Shown: positions 9,164 to 18,485 of the stretch, piece after piece
Layout: every line of letters begins with the position of its first letter
Position numbering within the stretch: position 1 is the first letter of the stretch
Assembly (NCBI RefSeq): GCF_014385105.1
Contig: NZ_JACRTE010000009.1
Coordinates: 9,329-73,328 of the forward strand
Source of the DNA: Qingrenia yutianensis
GTDB lineage: Bacteria > Bacillota > Clostridia > UMGS1810
Direction: 5' to 3'
Length of the DNA stretch: 64,000 bases
Translations under genes and position numbers: made by a program
Notes under the pieces: generated by a model
The model's input: the letters and a program-made list of their open reading frames with translations, nothing else
Told to the model about the DNA's origin: nothing
Database searches by the model: none

Positions 9164-9439
9164 TAGCCGAAAGAAAGTAATCCGAACTCCGATTTTGAGA
9201 GGCGGATTTTCGCTTTCGACTTTGTTAAAATACTCGGCAATCCGTCAGGATTACCTGCGTTTTTGCCTTGCGCAACCAAAAATCCGCTCTCTCAAAATTC
9301 TTCGACCTGAAAAGAATAGAATTTTGAGCAGATTTTGGTGCGGAAGATGAAGCAAGGCTGACGCCTTGCAAAGATGACAAGCCAAAAGATGCCGAAATTA
9401 TGCCTTTTCAGGCGGGTTCGGATTACTTTCTTTTGGCTA
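9164..9439. mobile_element. MITE-like element, 276 bp, in dnaK-dnaJ gap
   Basis: The outer ends are inverted repeats of about 24 bases: AGCCGAAAGAAAGTAATCCG... at 9165-9187 against its reverse complement at 9416-9438, with one mismatch. Both ends abut a TA dinucleotide, consistent with a TA target duplication as in IS630/mariner-type elements. Inside are a second imperfect inverted pair (9192-9210 with 9278-9298) and a perfect GCAAGGC-TGAC-GCCTTGC hairpin (about 9352-9369). No convincing reading frame is present, so it would be non-autonomous. A stable RNA structure is the alternative reading. Confidence 0.6.
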
Positions 9440-9446
9440 TATTATA

Positions 9447-11306
9447 TTACTTTTTGTCGTCATCGTCAACTACTGTGTAGTCGCCTTCGTAATTTCCGCC
9501 GTTTGCACCGCCGTTTTGCGCACCGCCCTGTGCGTTGGGGTCAAAGCCTGCGCCCTGTGCGCCCTGCGCACCGCCGTTTTGCTGATATACTTTTGAAGAA
9601 ACATCATAGAATTTCTTCTGCAAATCTTCGGTTGCCGATTTTATAGCCTCAACGTCTGTGCCCTCAAGAGCCTTTTTAACTGCGTCGATTTTGGTGTTAA
9701 CTTCGGTTTTGTCTGCCTCGTCAATCTTGTCGCCAAGGTCGGTGAGAGCTTTCTGGCACTGATATACAAGAGTGTCGGCGTTGTTTCTCGCGTCTACCGC
9801 CTCTTTGTTTTTCTTGTCCTCTGCGGCATATTTTTCAGCCTCTTTAACCGCTTTGTCAATATCTTCTTCCGAAAGATTTGAGCTTGCGGTGATGGTGATT
9901 TTCTGCTCGTTGCCGGTTGCCATATCTTTAGCGCTTACGTGAACGATACCGTTTGCGTCGATATCGAATGTAACTTCAATCTGCGGCACGCCTCTCGGAG
10001 CCGGAGCAATGCCCGAAAGCGAAAATCTTCCGAGGGTTTTGTTATACTGTGCCATTTCGCGCTCACCCTGGAGAACGTGAATGTCAACGCTTGTCTGGTT
10101 ATCTGCGGCAGTCGAGAAAATCTGACTGTGTTTTTTAGGAATGGTTGTGTTTCTTTCGATGATTTTTGTAAATACACCGCCCATTGTTTCGATACCGAGC
10201 GAAAGCGGAGTAACATCGAGAAGAAGAAGGTCTTTAACTTCGCCTGCAAGTACGCCTGCCTGAATAGCCGCGCCCATTGCAACACACTCGTCGGGGTTGA
10301 TGCCCTTGTGGGGTTCTGTGCCGATTAAGCGTTTAACAGCCTCCTGAACGGCAGGAATCCTTGACGAACCGCCGACCAAAAGCACTTTGTGAATATCCGA
10401 CGGATTAAGACCTGCATCGGAAAGAGCACGTCTTGTCGGCTCCATTGTTTTTTCAACGAGGTCTGCGGTGAGCTCATCGAATTTGCTTCTTGTAAGTGTG
10501 ATGTCAAGATGTTTCGGGCCTGTTGCATCTGCCGAAATAAACGGAAGATTTATGTTAGAGGTTGTAACGCCCGAAAGCTCGATTTTAGCTTTTTCAGCCG
10601 CCTCTTTAAGGCGCTGGAGAGCCATTTTGTCGGCTTTTAAGTCAATGCCGTTTGCCTTTTTGAATTCATCTGCAAGATAGTCTATAATTCTCTGGTCGAA
10701 GTCGTCGCCGCCAAGACGGTTGTTACCGCTTGTTGCAAGAACTTCAAATACGCCGTCTCCGATTTCAAGGATAGATACATCGAATGTACCGCCGCCGAGG
10801 TCGTAAACCATAATTTTCTGCTCATTGTCTTTGTCCATACCGTATGCAAGCGCCGCCGCGGTGGGCTCGTTTATGATACGGAGAACCTCCAAACCTGCGA
10901 TTTTACCTGCGTCTTTTGTAGCCTGACGCTGTGCGTCCGAGAAGTATGCCGGAACGGTGATAACCGCCTGTGTAACGGGTTCGCCGAGGTAGCTTTCCGC
11001 GTCCGCTTTAAGTTTCTGCAAAATCATTGCCGAAATTTCCTGCGGTGTGTACTGTTTGTCGTCGATTGTAACCTTTCTGTCGGTACCCATATCTCTTTTA
11101 ATTGAGCTTACGGTGTGGTCGGGGTTTGTGATTGCCTGTCTTTTAGCAACCTGACCTACCAGTCTTTCACCCGTTTTAGTAAAAGCAACCACCGAAGGAG
11201 TTGTTCTTGCACCTTCGGGATTGGGGATAACAACGCTTTCTCCGCCCTCCATAACTGCAACGCAGGAGTTTGTTGTACCCAAATCAATACCAATAATTTT
11301 ACTCAT
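9447..11306 (-). CDS. dnaK: chaperone DnaK (Hsp70)
   Basis: A 619-residue Hsp70. The N-terminal ATPase domain opens with IGIDLGTTNSCVAVMEGG and carries the phosphate-binding YDLGGGTFDVSIL and the adenosine-binding LVGGSSRIPAVQE. The substrate-binding domain contains DVTPLSLGIET and VDIHVLQGER. The C-terminal tail is Gly/Gln/Asn-rich and ends in acidic DDDDKK. RBS GGAGGT lies eight bases before the ATG. It lies in the hrcA-grpE-dnaK order, 47 bases after grpE, under CIRCE control. Confidence 0.99.
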   Translation of the reverse strand: MSKIIGIDLGTTNSCVAVMEGGESVVIPNPEGARTTPSVVAFTKTGERLVGQVAKRQAITNPDHTVSSIKRDMGTDRKVTIDDKQYTPQEISAMILQKLKADAESYLGEPVTQAVITVPAYFSDAQRQATKDAGKIAGLEVLRIINEPTAAALAYGMDKDNEQKIMVYDLGGGTFDVSILEIGDGVFEVLATSGNNRLGGDDFDQRIIDYLADEFKKANGIDLKADKMALQRLKEAAEKAKIELSGVTTSNINLPFISADATGPKHLDITLTRSKFDELTADLVEKTMEPTRRALSDAGLNPSDIHKVLLVGGSSRIPAVQEAVKRLIGTEPHKGINPDECVAMGAAIQAGVLAGEVKDLLLLDVTPLSLGIETMGGVFTKIIERNTTIPKKHSQIFSTAADNQTSVDIHVLQGEREMAQYNKTLGRFSLSGIAPAPRGVPQIEVTFDIDANGIVHVSAKDMATGNEQKITITASSNLSEEDIDKAVKEAEKYAAEDKKNKEAVDARNNADTLVYQCQKALTDLGDKIDEADKTEVNTKIDAVKKALEGTDVEAIKSATEDLQKKFYDVSSKVYQQNGGAQGAQGAGFDPNAQGGAQNGGANGGNYEGDYTVVDDDDKK

Positions 11307-11353
11307 AATGTATTACCTCCGATTTTAAATAAAATTCAAAACACAAAAATGTA

Positions 11354-11905
11354 CTAATTTGCAACTTTAACCATACTGTAGCGAAGAACTTTGTCTTTAT
11401 AAGTATAACCCTTTTGAAATTCTTCAACCACGGTGTTTTCGGTGACGTTTTCGTCCTCAATATGCATAACCGCGTTATGCAGTTCGGGGTTAAATTCCTC
11501 GCCGACGGCTTTGGTTTCGCAAACGCCGAGCTTTTTGAAAATTTCCTCGGTCTGCTTATAAACCATTTCAACGCCTTTGTAAATATCGCTTTCCTTGTCG
11601 GAAATACTGCCTATCGCGCGCTCCAGATTGTCCATAACGGGTAAAAGCTCTTTAATCGCGTCCGCCGCCGCGTCAATGTAAATTGCCTCTTTTTCGCGTG
11701 CAGTGCGCTTTTTAAAGTTGTCATACTCGGCGCACAGCCTTAAATATTTGTCGTTTAATGCGTTTATTTCTTCTTTCGCCTTTTCAAGCTCGTTTGTTTC
11801 GGGCTCGGGGGCAGGCTCGTTTGCTTCGGAATTTTCTGCGTTTTCGGCATTTTCCTCTGCTTTTAATTCTTCATCTTTCAAATTTTTCTTCTCTTTATCA
11901 GCCAA
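11354..11905 (-). CDS. grpE: nucleotide exchange factor GrpE
   Basis: A 183-residue dimeric exchange factor for DnaK. The first ~45 residues are acidic and low-complexity (many Glu/Ala/Asn), followed by a long coiled coil (LEKAKEEINALNDKYLRL) and the beta-wing domain with PVMDNLERA, GVEMVYKQ and VVEEFQKGYTYKDKVLRYSMV. The start is a TTG at 11905 with AAAGGAG about ten bases upstream; no ATG fits. It lies 15 bases after hrcA in the heat-shock operon. Confidence 0.96.
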   Translation of the reverse strand: MADKEKKNLKDEELKAEENAENAENSEANEPAPEPETNELEKAKEEINALNDKYLRLCAEYDNFKKRTAREKEAIYIDAAADAIKELLPVMDNLERAIGSISDKESDIYKGVEMVYKQTEEIFKKLGVCETKAVGEEFNPELHNAVMHIEDENVTENTVVEEFQKGYTYKDKVLRYSMVKVAN

Positions 11906-11920
11906 TATAAGTCATCTCCT

Positions 11921-12952
11921 TTAACGGGTGTCGGTTCCGTCCAAATACTTGTCAAGGTTTTTCTTGAGATAATCAAGCGTTGCGACAACCTTTGAATAAT
12001 CCATTCTTGTAGGACCTACAATCGCAATTCCGCCAATCATACCGTCCTTGATTTTGTAGTTTGAAATTACCATGCTCAATCCCAAATCTTTAAGATGCGG
12101 ATTTTCGTCGCCGATAAGAATATTGATTTTATCGTCGGCAATTTTTTCTTTCAAAAAGTTTTTGTCGATATTTCTTACAAAATCAAAAAATTCTTTCGTT
12201 CGGTTAACATCCTTAAATTCGGGATAGTTCAAAATGTTTGCCTGACCGTCCGCCGATATGTCAAATCCCGTGAAATCCTGTAAAACTTCGGACAAAAAGC
12301 CCATTACGGGGTTCATAATTTCGTCGGGCAGAGGCATAATCTCTTTCTGCGCGAGGATAAATTCGTTTGTAATCGCGCCGACCTCGCGGTCGCAGAAGGT
12401 GAGGTTTAAGTAATTTCCCAGCCTTTCCAAAACCTTTGCGTCCACTCCGCCTTTTGCCGTTATGGTAGTATTCTTGACAATTCCTCCGCTGTTTACAACA
12501 AGCATTACAAAGCTTTTTTCGTCAAGCGGAACAAGACGTATGCTTTTTAATATGTTTGTTGCAACGCACGGTGTTGAAATAAGCGTCGTATAGTTTGTAA
12601 GATGCGCCACGGTATTGGAAATATCCTTTAAAATATTGCCCAGCTCAAGATAGCTTTTTTTGAGCGAGGCGCGCATTTCTTCAATTTCGCGCACTGTAAG
12701 GGTGTAGCGCTGCATAAGTTCGTCTACATAAACCCTGTATCCGAGCGACGACGGCACTCTGCCGGCCGAGGTGTGCGGTTTGTCAAGATAACCCGTTCCC
12801 TCAAGCTCCGCCATCTCGTTTCGGATTGTTGCCGAGCTTATTCCCAGCTTGTGCCTGTTTAAAATGTAAGACGAGCCGACAGGCTCTGCGGTGCGGATAT
12901 AATCGTCTACAATCGCTCTTAAAATACGGCGTTTTCTGTCGCTCAATTCCAC
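11921..12952 (-). CDS. hrcA: heat-inducible repressor HrcA
   Basis: A 343-residue repressor of the HrcA family; in the family it binds CIRCE and is kept active by GroE. Seen: N-terminal winged helix (SDRKRRILRAIVDDYI, EPVGSS, then ISSATIRNEMAELE as recognition region), TSAGRVPSSLGYRVYVDELM, and the C-terminal GAF-like and dimerisation regions (GGIAIVGPTRMDYSKVV). The start is a GTG at 12952 preceded by AAAGGAG. It is first in the operon and lies just downstream of its own operator, so it should be autoregulated. Confidence 0.96.
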   Translation of the reverse strand: MELSDRKRRILRAIVDDYIRTAEPVGSSYILNRHKLGISSATIRNEMAELEGTGYLDKPHTSAGRVPSSLGYRVYVDELMQRYTLTVREIEEMRASLKKSYLELGNILKDISNTVAHLTNYTTLISTPCVATNILKSIRLVPLDEKSFVMLVVNSGGIVKNTTITAKGGVDAKVLERLGNYLNLTFCDREVGAITNEFILAQKEIMPLPDEIMNPVMGFLSEVLQDFTGFDISADGQANILNYPEFKDVNRTKEFFDFVRNIDKNFLKEKIADDKINILIGDENPHLKDLGLSMVISNYKIKDGMIGGIAIVGPTRMDYSKVVATLDYLKKNLDKYLDGTDTR

Positions 12953-12996
12953 GAATATCCACTCCTTTTAAATTTGTTTGGTATTTCTTTATAAAA

Positions 12997-13023
12997 TTAG
13001 CACTCAAAGTCCTTTAGTGCTAA
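12997..13023. promoter_or_regulatory. CIRCE operator
   Basis: TTAGCACTC, nine bases, TAGTGCTAA. This matches the CIRCE consensus TTAGCACTC-N9-GAGTGCTAA at 17 of 18 positions and sits directly downstream of the hrcA -10 element. Confidence 0.96.
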
Positions 13024-13030
13024 CAAATAT

Positions 13031-13059
13031 AAAATACCACTATTTATTTGGTTTGTCAA
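13031..13059 (-). promoter_or_regulatory. heat-shock operon promoter
   Basis: On the minus strand: TTGACA, 17 bases, TATTTT, immediately upstream of CIRCE. HrcA bound to CIRCE would block it. Confidence 0.8.
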
Positions 13060-13160
13060 TAGCTATTTTCAAAAAAAATTAACAATTTACGCATTGAGAT
13101 TGCTAATTTTTTTGAGCAGTTTTAAAATTTGATATAAAAATCCCGTTATAAAGCCAAAAA

Positions 13161-13186
13161 CGGGACACCGAACATTCGGTATCCCG
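13161..13186 (-). terminator. nfnB terminator
   Basis: An 11-bp stem (CGGGATACCGA on the minus strand, with one G-T pair) and loop ATGT are followed by TTTTT on the minus strand. Confidence 0.8.
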
Positions 13187-13202
13187 TAAAAATTTTTATA
13201 AA

Positions 13203-14624
13203 TTATTTGCTTTGAATATATTCGTCAATCGCTTTTGCGGCAATTTTGCCTGCGCCCATCGCCGAAATAACCGTTGCCGCGCCCGTAACCGCGTCACCGC
13301 CGGCATAAACGCCCTCTTTTGTGGTTGCGCCGTTTTCCTCGACGATAATTCCTCCGCGTCTGTTAACTTCAAGACCTTTCGTTGTGGTTTTGATAAGCGG
13401 ATTGGGGGAGGTTCCGATTGAAATTATAACCGTGTCAACGTCGAGCACAAATTCACTGCCCTCTATCGGAACGGGACGGCGTCTGCCGTTTTCGTCAGGC
13501 TCGCCGAGTTCCATTTTAATGCACTTCATACCGGTCACAAAGCCATTTTTCGGGTCGCGTCTGTCATCGGGGTTGTGATAACCCAAAATTTCAACGGGAT
13601 TGTTCAAAAGCATAAATTCAATGCCCTCCTCAATCGCGTGTTCAACCTCTTCTTTACGCGCGGGAAGTTCCTCCATTGAACGGCGGTAGACGATATAAAC
13701 TTTCTCCGCGCCCAGCCTTAACGCACTTCGCGCCGCGTCCATAGCAACGTTTCCGCCGCCGACAACCGCAACCTTTCCGCCTTTCATAATCGGCGTTACA
13801 GGGTCGCTTTCATATGCTTTCATAAGGTTGCTTCGTGTTAAAAATTCATTTGCGGAATATACGCCGTTGTACGATTCGCCCGGTATTCCCATAAAGTTGG
13901 GAAGTCCTGCGCCCGAACCTATAAATACTGCCTCAAAGCCCATATCGAAAAGTTCGTCAACCGTGAGGGTTTTTCCTATTATAATGTTCGTTTCTATTTT
14001 AACGCCCATTTCTTTGAGGTTTTCAACCTCTTTTTTAACGATTGCTTTAGGAAGTCTGAATTCGGGAATTCCGTAAACAAGCACACCGCCGGCTGTGTGA
14101 AGTGCCTCAAACACCGTCACGTCGTAGCCTTTTTTTGCAAGGTCGCCGGCACAGGTGAGTCCCGACGGGCCCGAGCCTACAACCGCCGCTTTATGGCCGT
14201 TTTTCTCGATTTTGTTCACAGCGCCGTTTGCGTGCGCGTTGTGCCAGTCGGCAACAAAGCGTTCAAGCCTGCCTATTCCGACGCTTTCGCCTTTTATGCC
14301 TCTTACGCATTTAGCCTCGCACTGCACCTCCTGCGGACAAACTCTTCCGCAAACCGCAGGAAGGGACGACGATTTGTTTATAACCTGATATGCGCCCTCA
14401 AAGTCGCCCTCTTTTATTTTTCCGATAAATTCGGGAATATGAATGTTTACGGGACATCCCGAAACGCACGGCATATGCTTGCACGAAAGACAGCGCAGTG
14501 CCTCGTCGATTGCGGTTGCCTCGCTGTAGCCGTAGGTAACTTCGTCAAAATTTTTGCCTCTTGCCTTTGCGTCCTGCGCCGGCATAGGATTTCTCTCGGG
14601 GTTCATATTTATTTTTGCCGCCAT
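13203..14624 (-). CDS. nfnB: NfnB / GltA-like Fe-S FAD-dependent NADPH oxidoreductase subunit
   Basis: A 473-residue protein with an N-terminal cluster domain (LSCKHMPCVSGCP and CGRVCPQEVQCEAKCV, two [4Fe-4S] sites) and an FAD/NADPH fold: VVGSGPSGLTCAGDLAKKGYDVTVFE, GNVAMDAARSALRLGAEKV and a C-terminal GVYAGGDAVTG. It is often annotated as the glutamate synthase small chain. The immediately preceding ferredoxin-reductase-like gene and absence of a glutamate synthase large chain favour NfnB of the electron-bifurcating NADH-dependent ferredoxin:NADP+ oxidoreductase. The ATG at 14624 follows AAAGGAGGG and lies one base after the nfnA stop. Confidence 0.9.
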   Translation of the reverse strand: MAAKINMNPERNPMPAQDAKARGKNFDEVTYGYSEATAIDEALRCLSCKHMPCVSGCPVNIHIPEFIGKIKEGDFEGAYQVINKSSSLPAVCGRVCPQEVQCEAKCVRGIKGESVGIGRLERFVADWHNAHANGAVNKIEKNGHKAAVVGSGPSGLTCAGDLAKKGYDVTVFEALHTAGGVLVYGIPEFRLPKAIVKKEVENLKEMGVKIETNIIIGKTLTVDELFDMGFEAVFIGSGAGLPNFMGIPGESYNGVYSANEFLTRSNLMKAYESDPVTPIMKGGKVAVVGGGNVAMDAARSALRLGAEKVYIVYRRSMEELPARKEEVEHAIEEGIEFMLLNNPVEILGYHNPDDRRDPKNGFVTGMKCIKMELGEPDENGRRRPVPIEGSEFVLDVDTVIISIGTSPNPLIKTTTKGLEVNRRGGIIVEENGATTKEGVYAGGDAVTGAATVISAMGAGKIAAKAIDEYIQSK

Positions 14625-14625
14625 A

Positions 14626-15480
14626 TTATTTGCCCTCCTTTGCAAAAAGATTGCACGTTTCTTCATATGCGTGTCTTTCAAATTCGCGGTACATTCCTCC
14701 GCGCGCCATAGCCTCGTCAAAATCAACCTCGTAGCCGTTAAAGTCCGGACCGTCGACGCACGCGAACTTTGTCACTCTCTTTCCGTCCTCGATAAGCGTA
14801 AGACGGCATCCTCCGCACATACCCGTTCCGTCAATCATAATCGGGTTCATAGAAACGGTACAGGGAATACCCGTCTTTTTTGTCGCCTCAACGACGAATT
14901 TCATCATAATGAGCGGTCCGATTGTGATAACCATATCAAACTTTTCGCCGGCGTCAAACATTTCGTTGAGCGGTACGCAAACGTTGCCCTCTCTGCCGTA
15001 TGAACCGTCGTCGGTCATAACGTAAAGCTTTTCGGACGCTGAATTAAACTCGTCCTCCAAAATGAGCAGGTCTTTTGTTCTGAAACCGATAATCGAGGTG
15101 ACTTCACAGCCGTTTTCTTTAAGTTTTTGCGCAATGGGGAGTGCAATGGCACAGCCGACTCCTCCGCCCACGATACAGACTTTTTTAAGTCCGTCGGTGT
15201 GGGTTGCAACGCCCAGAGGACCTGCGAAATCTTCAATATATTCGCCCTCGTTTTTCATATTGAGTTTTTTTGTGGTTGCGCCCACAATCTGGAAAATTAT
15301 TTTAACCGAGCCTTTTTCCCTGTCGTAGCCTGCAATGGTAAGAGGTATTCTCTCGCCGTTTTCGTCTACGCGTAAAATGATAAACTGTCCCGGTTCTGCT
15401 TTTTTTGCAACAAACGGAGCGTAAATGTCCATCATTGTCACAGTCGGGTTAAGTTCTTCTTTTTTTAGAATTTTATACAT
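14626..15480 (-). CDS. nfnA: NfnA, FAD/NAD-binding [2Fe-2S] reductase subunit
   Basis: A 284-residue flavoprotein of the sulfide/dihydroorotate-dehydrogenase electron-transfer type. Seen: an N-terminal FAD barrel (PLTIAGYDRE), an NAD-binding part starting VCIVGGGVGCAIALPIAQ, and the cysteine cluster GMCGGCRLTL...FACVDGP for a [2Fe-2S] centre. With NfnB it should interconvert NADH, reduced ferredoxin and NADPH in the cytoplasm by flavin bifurcation. RBS AAAGGAG is well spaced to the ATG, and the gene has a strong promoter. A sulfide or dihydroorotate dehydrogenase role is less likely given the partner gene. Confidence 0.88.
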   Translation of the reverse strand: MYKILKKEELNPTVTMMDIYAPFVAKKAEPGQFIILRVDENGERIPLTIAGYDREKGSVKIIFQIVGATTKKLNMKNEGEYIEDFAGPLGVATHTDGLKKVCIVGGGVGCAIALPIAQKLKENGCEVTSIIGFRTKDLLILEDEFNSASEKLYVMTDDGSYGREGNVCVPLNEMFDAGEKFDMVITIGPLIMMKFVVEATKKTGIPCTVSMNPIMIDGTGMCGGCRLTLIEDGKRVTKFACVDGPDFNGYEVDFDEAMARGGMYREFERHAYEETCNLFAKEGK

Positions 15481-15544
15481 TCCGATTGCTCCTTTTTATA
15501 AAAAGATATATTAAAAAATATATGATGTCTGCCACATAAGCTTA

Positions 15545-15573
15545 ATTATAACGTATTATGCGCGAATAGTCAA
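15545..15573 (-). promoter_or_regulatory. nfnAB promoter
   Basis: On the minus strand: TTGACT, 17 bases, TATAAT, about 65 bases before the nfnA start. Confidence 0.8.
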
Positions 15574-15601
15574 ATAAAAATTTTGGACAACATACCAAAA
15601 A

Positions 15602-15632
15602 AATAACGGTGAATTTTGTTTTCACCGTTATT
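15602..15632 (-). terminator. alcohol dehydrogenase terminator
   Basis: A perfect 12-bp inverted repeat, AATAACGGTGAA, around a 7-base T-rich loop directly after the gene. Confidence 0.82.
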
Positions 15633-15643
15633 TTTAACAAATA

Positions 15644-16861
15644 TTAAAAATCCACTTCGGTATCGTAGTAACAGCATTTTAAAAGCTTTTCCATCTGTTC
15701 GGGCGAAATTTCGCGCGGATTTGAAAGCGTACAGGCATCGGCAACCGCATTTTTGGCAATGTCCGACACTCTCTGCAAAAATACGTCCTCCGAAACAAAT
15801 CCGTTTTCGGCAGGGCAGGAGTCCGCACCGTAATTTTTTATGCAAAGCGGAATGTTCAGCGTTTTTTGAAGTTCACGCAGTCTGTTTATAAGATTTTGCA
15901 CCTTTTCGTCCGCGCTTGTACCGCCGAGATTTATAAGGTCGGCAATTTCGCAGTACCGCTTTTTCGCCTCGGCATTTTTTGCGTTGAACGCGATTACTTT
16001 CGGAAGATACATAGCGTTTGCCGCGCCGTGTGTGATGTGCGCGCCCTTGTCGGCAAACGCCGCACCCGTTTTGTGCGCCATAGAGTGAACAATTCCCAAA
16101 AGCGCGTTTGAAAATGCCATTCCGGCAAGGCACTGTGCGTTGTGCATCTTTTCGCGTTTTTCCAAATCGCCGTTATACGAACCCTCCAAATCGGCATTTA
16201 TCATTCGTATGGCATGCAGTGCAAGGGGGTCGGTATAGTCGGTGTGCGCAGTGGAAACATATGCCTCGATTGAATGGGTCATAGCGTCCATACCTGTGTG
16301 CGCGATAAGCTTTTGAGGAAGCGTTGCAACAAGGTCGGGGTCGACAATCGCAACATCGGGAGTGATTTCAAAGTCGGCAATGGGATATTTTATGCCCTTA
16401 TTATAGTCGGTTATGATGGAAAACGCCGTTACCTCGGTAGCCGTTCCCGAAGTTGACGAAACCGCACAGAAATGCGCCTTGCGCCTTAATTTCGGTATTG
16501 CAAAAACCTTGCACATATCTTCAAAAGTTATATCGGGATATTCGTATTTTATCCACATTGCCTTTGCCGCGTCGATAGGCGAACCGCCTCCGATTGCAAC
16601 AATCCAGTCGGGCTTGAACTTTTCCATTGCGTCCGCGCCTTTCATAACCGTTTCAACCGACGGGTCGCTCTCTATTCCCTCGAAAAATTCAACCTCCATA
16701 CCTGCTTCTTTAAGATATTTCTCCGCTTTGTCCAAAAATCCCGATTTTCTCATCGAGCCGCCGCCCGACAGTATCATTGCGCGTTTTCCCTCAAAGCCTT
16801 TAAGCGCTTCAAGCGCGCCTTTTCCGTGGTATAAATCTCTCGGCAGAGTAAATCGTTTCAT
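15644..16861 (-). CDS. iron-containing (group III) alcohol dehydrogenase
   Basis: A 405-residue NAD(P)-dependent dehydrogenase of the Fe-ADH family. Seen: the nucleotide-binding GGGSPIDAAKAMW, SSTSGTATEVTAFSIIT, the metal region HTGMDAMTHSIEAYVS with family His/Asp ligands, and MAHKTGAAFADKGAHITHGAANAM with two more His. The likely role is aldehyde/alcohol interconversion (ethanol, butanol or 1,3-propanediol type) balancing NADH in fermentation. The ATG at 16861 follows AAAGGAGA. It is flanked by its own terminator and appears monocistronic. Substrate is not deducible. Confidence 0.9.
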   Translation of the reverse strand: MKRFTLPRDLYHGKGALEALKGFEGKRAMILSGGGSMRKSGFLDKAEKYLKEAGMEVEFFEGIESDPSVETVMKGADAMEKFKPDWIVAIGGGSPIDAAKAMWIKYEYPDITFEDMCKVFAIPKLRRKAHFCAVSSTSGTATEVTAFSIITDYNKGIKYPIADFEITPDVAIVDPDLVATLPQKLIAHTGMDAMTHSIEAYVSTAHTDYTDPLALHAIRMINADLEGSYNGDLEKREKMHNAQCLAGMAFSNALLGIVHSMAHKTGAAFADKGAHITHGAANAMYLPKVIAFNAKNAEAKKRYCEIADLINLGGTSADEKVQNLINRLRELQKTLNIPLCIKNYGADSCPAENGFVSEDVFLQRVSDIAKNAVADACTLSNPREISPEQMEKLLKCCYYDTEVDF

Positions 16862-16965
16862 AACAAAATCTCCTTTAGAATTTTTTATTATGCTTGCCTT
16901 TTTTACAAAAAATTATGCGTTTTGTAAAATTTTGAATAAATTTATATAAAATTTGGAAAAATATA

Positions 16966-16994
16966 TTGATTATTGAGTAAAAAAGTGGTAAAAT
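16966..16994 (+). promoter_or_regulatory. pyruvate kinase promoter
   Basis: TTGATT, 17 bases, TAAAAT, 31 bases before the start. Confidence 0.65.
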
Positions 16995-17024
16995 AATCAG
17001 AGTTAATTATAATGGGGAGATGTT

Positions 17025-18467
17025 TTGAAAAAAATGAGGAAGACAAAGATAGTTTGCACCATAGGTCCTTCGTGCTGCAGTGAGGAAATGATTGAAAAAA
17101 TGATTTTTGCAGGTATGAACGTTGCCAGACTTAATTTTTCACACGGCGACCACGATTATCATAAAGATAATATAGAAACCGTCAAGAAAGTGAGAAAGCG
17201 TCTTAACAGTCCCGTTGCGCTTATGCTGGACACAAAAGGTCCCGAAATCAGGGTTAAAACCTTTAAAAACGGCAGGGTGACGCTTAAAGACGGCGATATT
17301 TTCACGCTCCGTTCAAATGACGTTGAGGGAAATGAAAAAGAGGTCAGCGTAACGTATGCAAAGCTTCCGTCACAGCTTGCCGAGGGCACAAAAATCCTCC
17401 TCGATGACGGAAAAATCGAACTTTGCGTGGTTAAAGCAGGCGAGGATTTTGCGGAGTGCAAAGTTGTGTGCGGAGGTGTTTTGTCAGACAAAAAGGGCAT
17501 AAATCTCCCTAATGTACCGATTTCAATGCCGTATTTGAGCGAACGCGACAAGAGTGATATTTTGTTCGGAATTGAAAACGACGTTGATTTTGTTGCCGCG
17601 TCGTTCGTGCGCAATAAAGATGACGTTATTGCACTGCGCAAATTCATAAACTACAACGGCGGACATTCGATAAAAATTGTTTCAAAAATAGAAAATTCCG
17701 AGGGAATAAGCAATTTTGATGAAATTTTGGAGGCGTCGGACGGCATTATGGTTGCACGCGGCGACCTCGGCGTTGAAATTGAATATGAGCTTTTGCCCGG
17801 TATTCAGAAAAGATTTATAAAACAGTGCTACAAATCGGGAAAAATGGTTATCACCGCAACGCAGATGCTCGATTCAATGATGTCGTATCCCACACCGACG
17901 CGTGCGGAAATCACCGACGTTGCAAATGCGGTTTTTGACGGCACTTCGGCGGTTATGCTTTCGGGCGAAACCGCGGCGGGAAAATATCCGATTACGGCGG
18001 TTAAGGTTATGGCAAAAATCGTTGAACAGGCGGAAAAAGACGCCTTTGGTATGAACGTTTACGACGGTGTTGACTACGACCTTGATACGTCGGACATCAC
18101 AAATGCGGTGTGCGACGCGGCCTGCACAACAGCGCGCGATATTAAAGCGCAGGCGATTGTTGCGCTTTCAAAATACGGTCAGACGGCGCGCAGAATGTCG
18201 AAATTCAGACCGGCACAGCCGATTATAGCGCCAACACCCGTTGAAAAAACGTTTAATCAGCTATCTCTTTCGTGGGGAGTTTACCCCGTGCTTTCGCGTT
18301 TCCAGAAAACCAGCGACGAGCTTTTCTGCCACGCTATCGACTGCGCAAAACAAATAGATATGGTGTCGGTGGGTGACAGGGTGGTAATTATCGCCGGAAT
18401 ACCTCTCGATACACCGGGCAACACAAACATTATGAAAGTTGAAATCGTCAGCAACGACGTAAAATAA
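17025..18467 (+). CDS. pyk: pyruvate kinase
   Basis: A 480-residue glycolytic enzyme making ATP and pyruvate from phosphoenolpyruvate and ADP. Seen: RKTKIVCTIGPSC, NVARLNFSHGDH, MLDTKGPEIR, the catalytic Lys region KIVSKIENSEG, MVARGDLGVEI, and the signature MLDSMMSYPTPTRAE / SGETAAGKYP. It lacks the extra C-terminal PEP-utiliser domain found in Bacillus enzymes. The TTG at 17025 has GGAG five bases upstream; the ATG at 17034 is the alternative, with over-long spacing. It is followed after 18 bases by oadB. Confidence 0.97.
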   Translation: MKKMRKTKIVCTIGPSCCSEEMIEKMIFAGMNVARLNFSHGDHDYHKDNIETVKKVRKRLNSPVALMLDTKGPEIRVKTFKNGRVTLKDGDIFTLRSNDVEGNEKEVSVTYAKLPSQLAEGTKILLDDGKIELCVVKAGEDFAECKVVCGGVLSDKKGINLPNVPISMPYLSERDKSDILFGIENDVDFVAASFVRNKDDVIALRKFINYNGGHSIKIVSKIENSEGISNFDEILEASDGIMVARGDLGVEIEYELLPGIQKRFIKQCYKSGKMVITATQMLDSMMSYPTPTRAEITDVANAVFDGTSAVMLSGETAAGKYPITAVKVMAKIVEQAEKDAFGMNVYDGVDYDLDTSDITNAVCDAACTTARDIKAQAIVALSKYGQTARRMSKFRPAQPIIAPTPVEKTFNQLSLSWGVYPVLSRFQKTSDELFCHAIDCAKQIDMVSVGDRVVIIAGIPLDTPGNTNIMKVEIVSNDVK

Positions 18468-18485
18468 ATTTTTAAGGAGAAAAAA

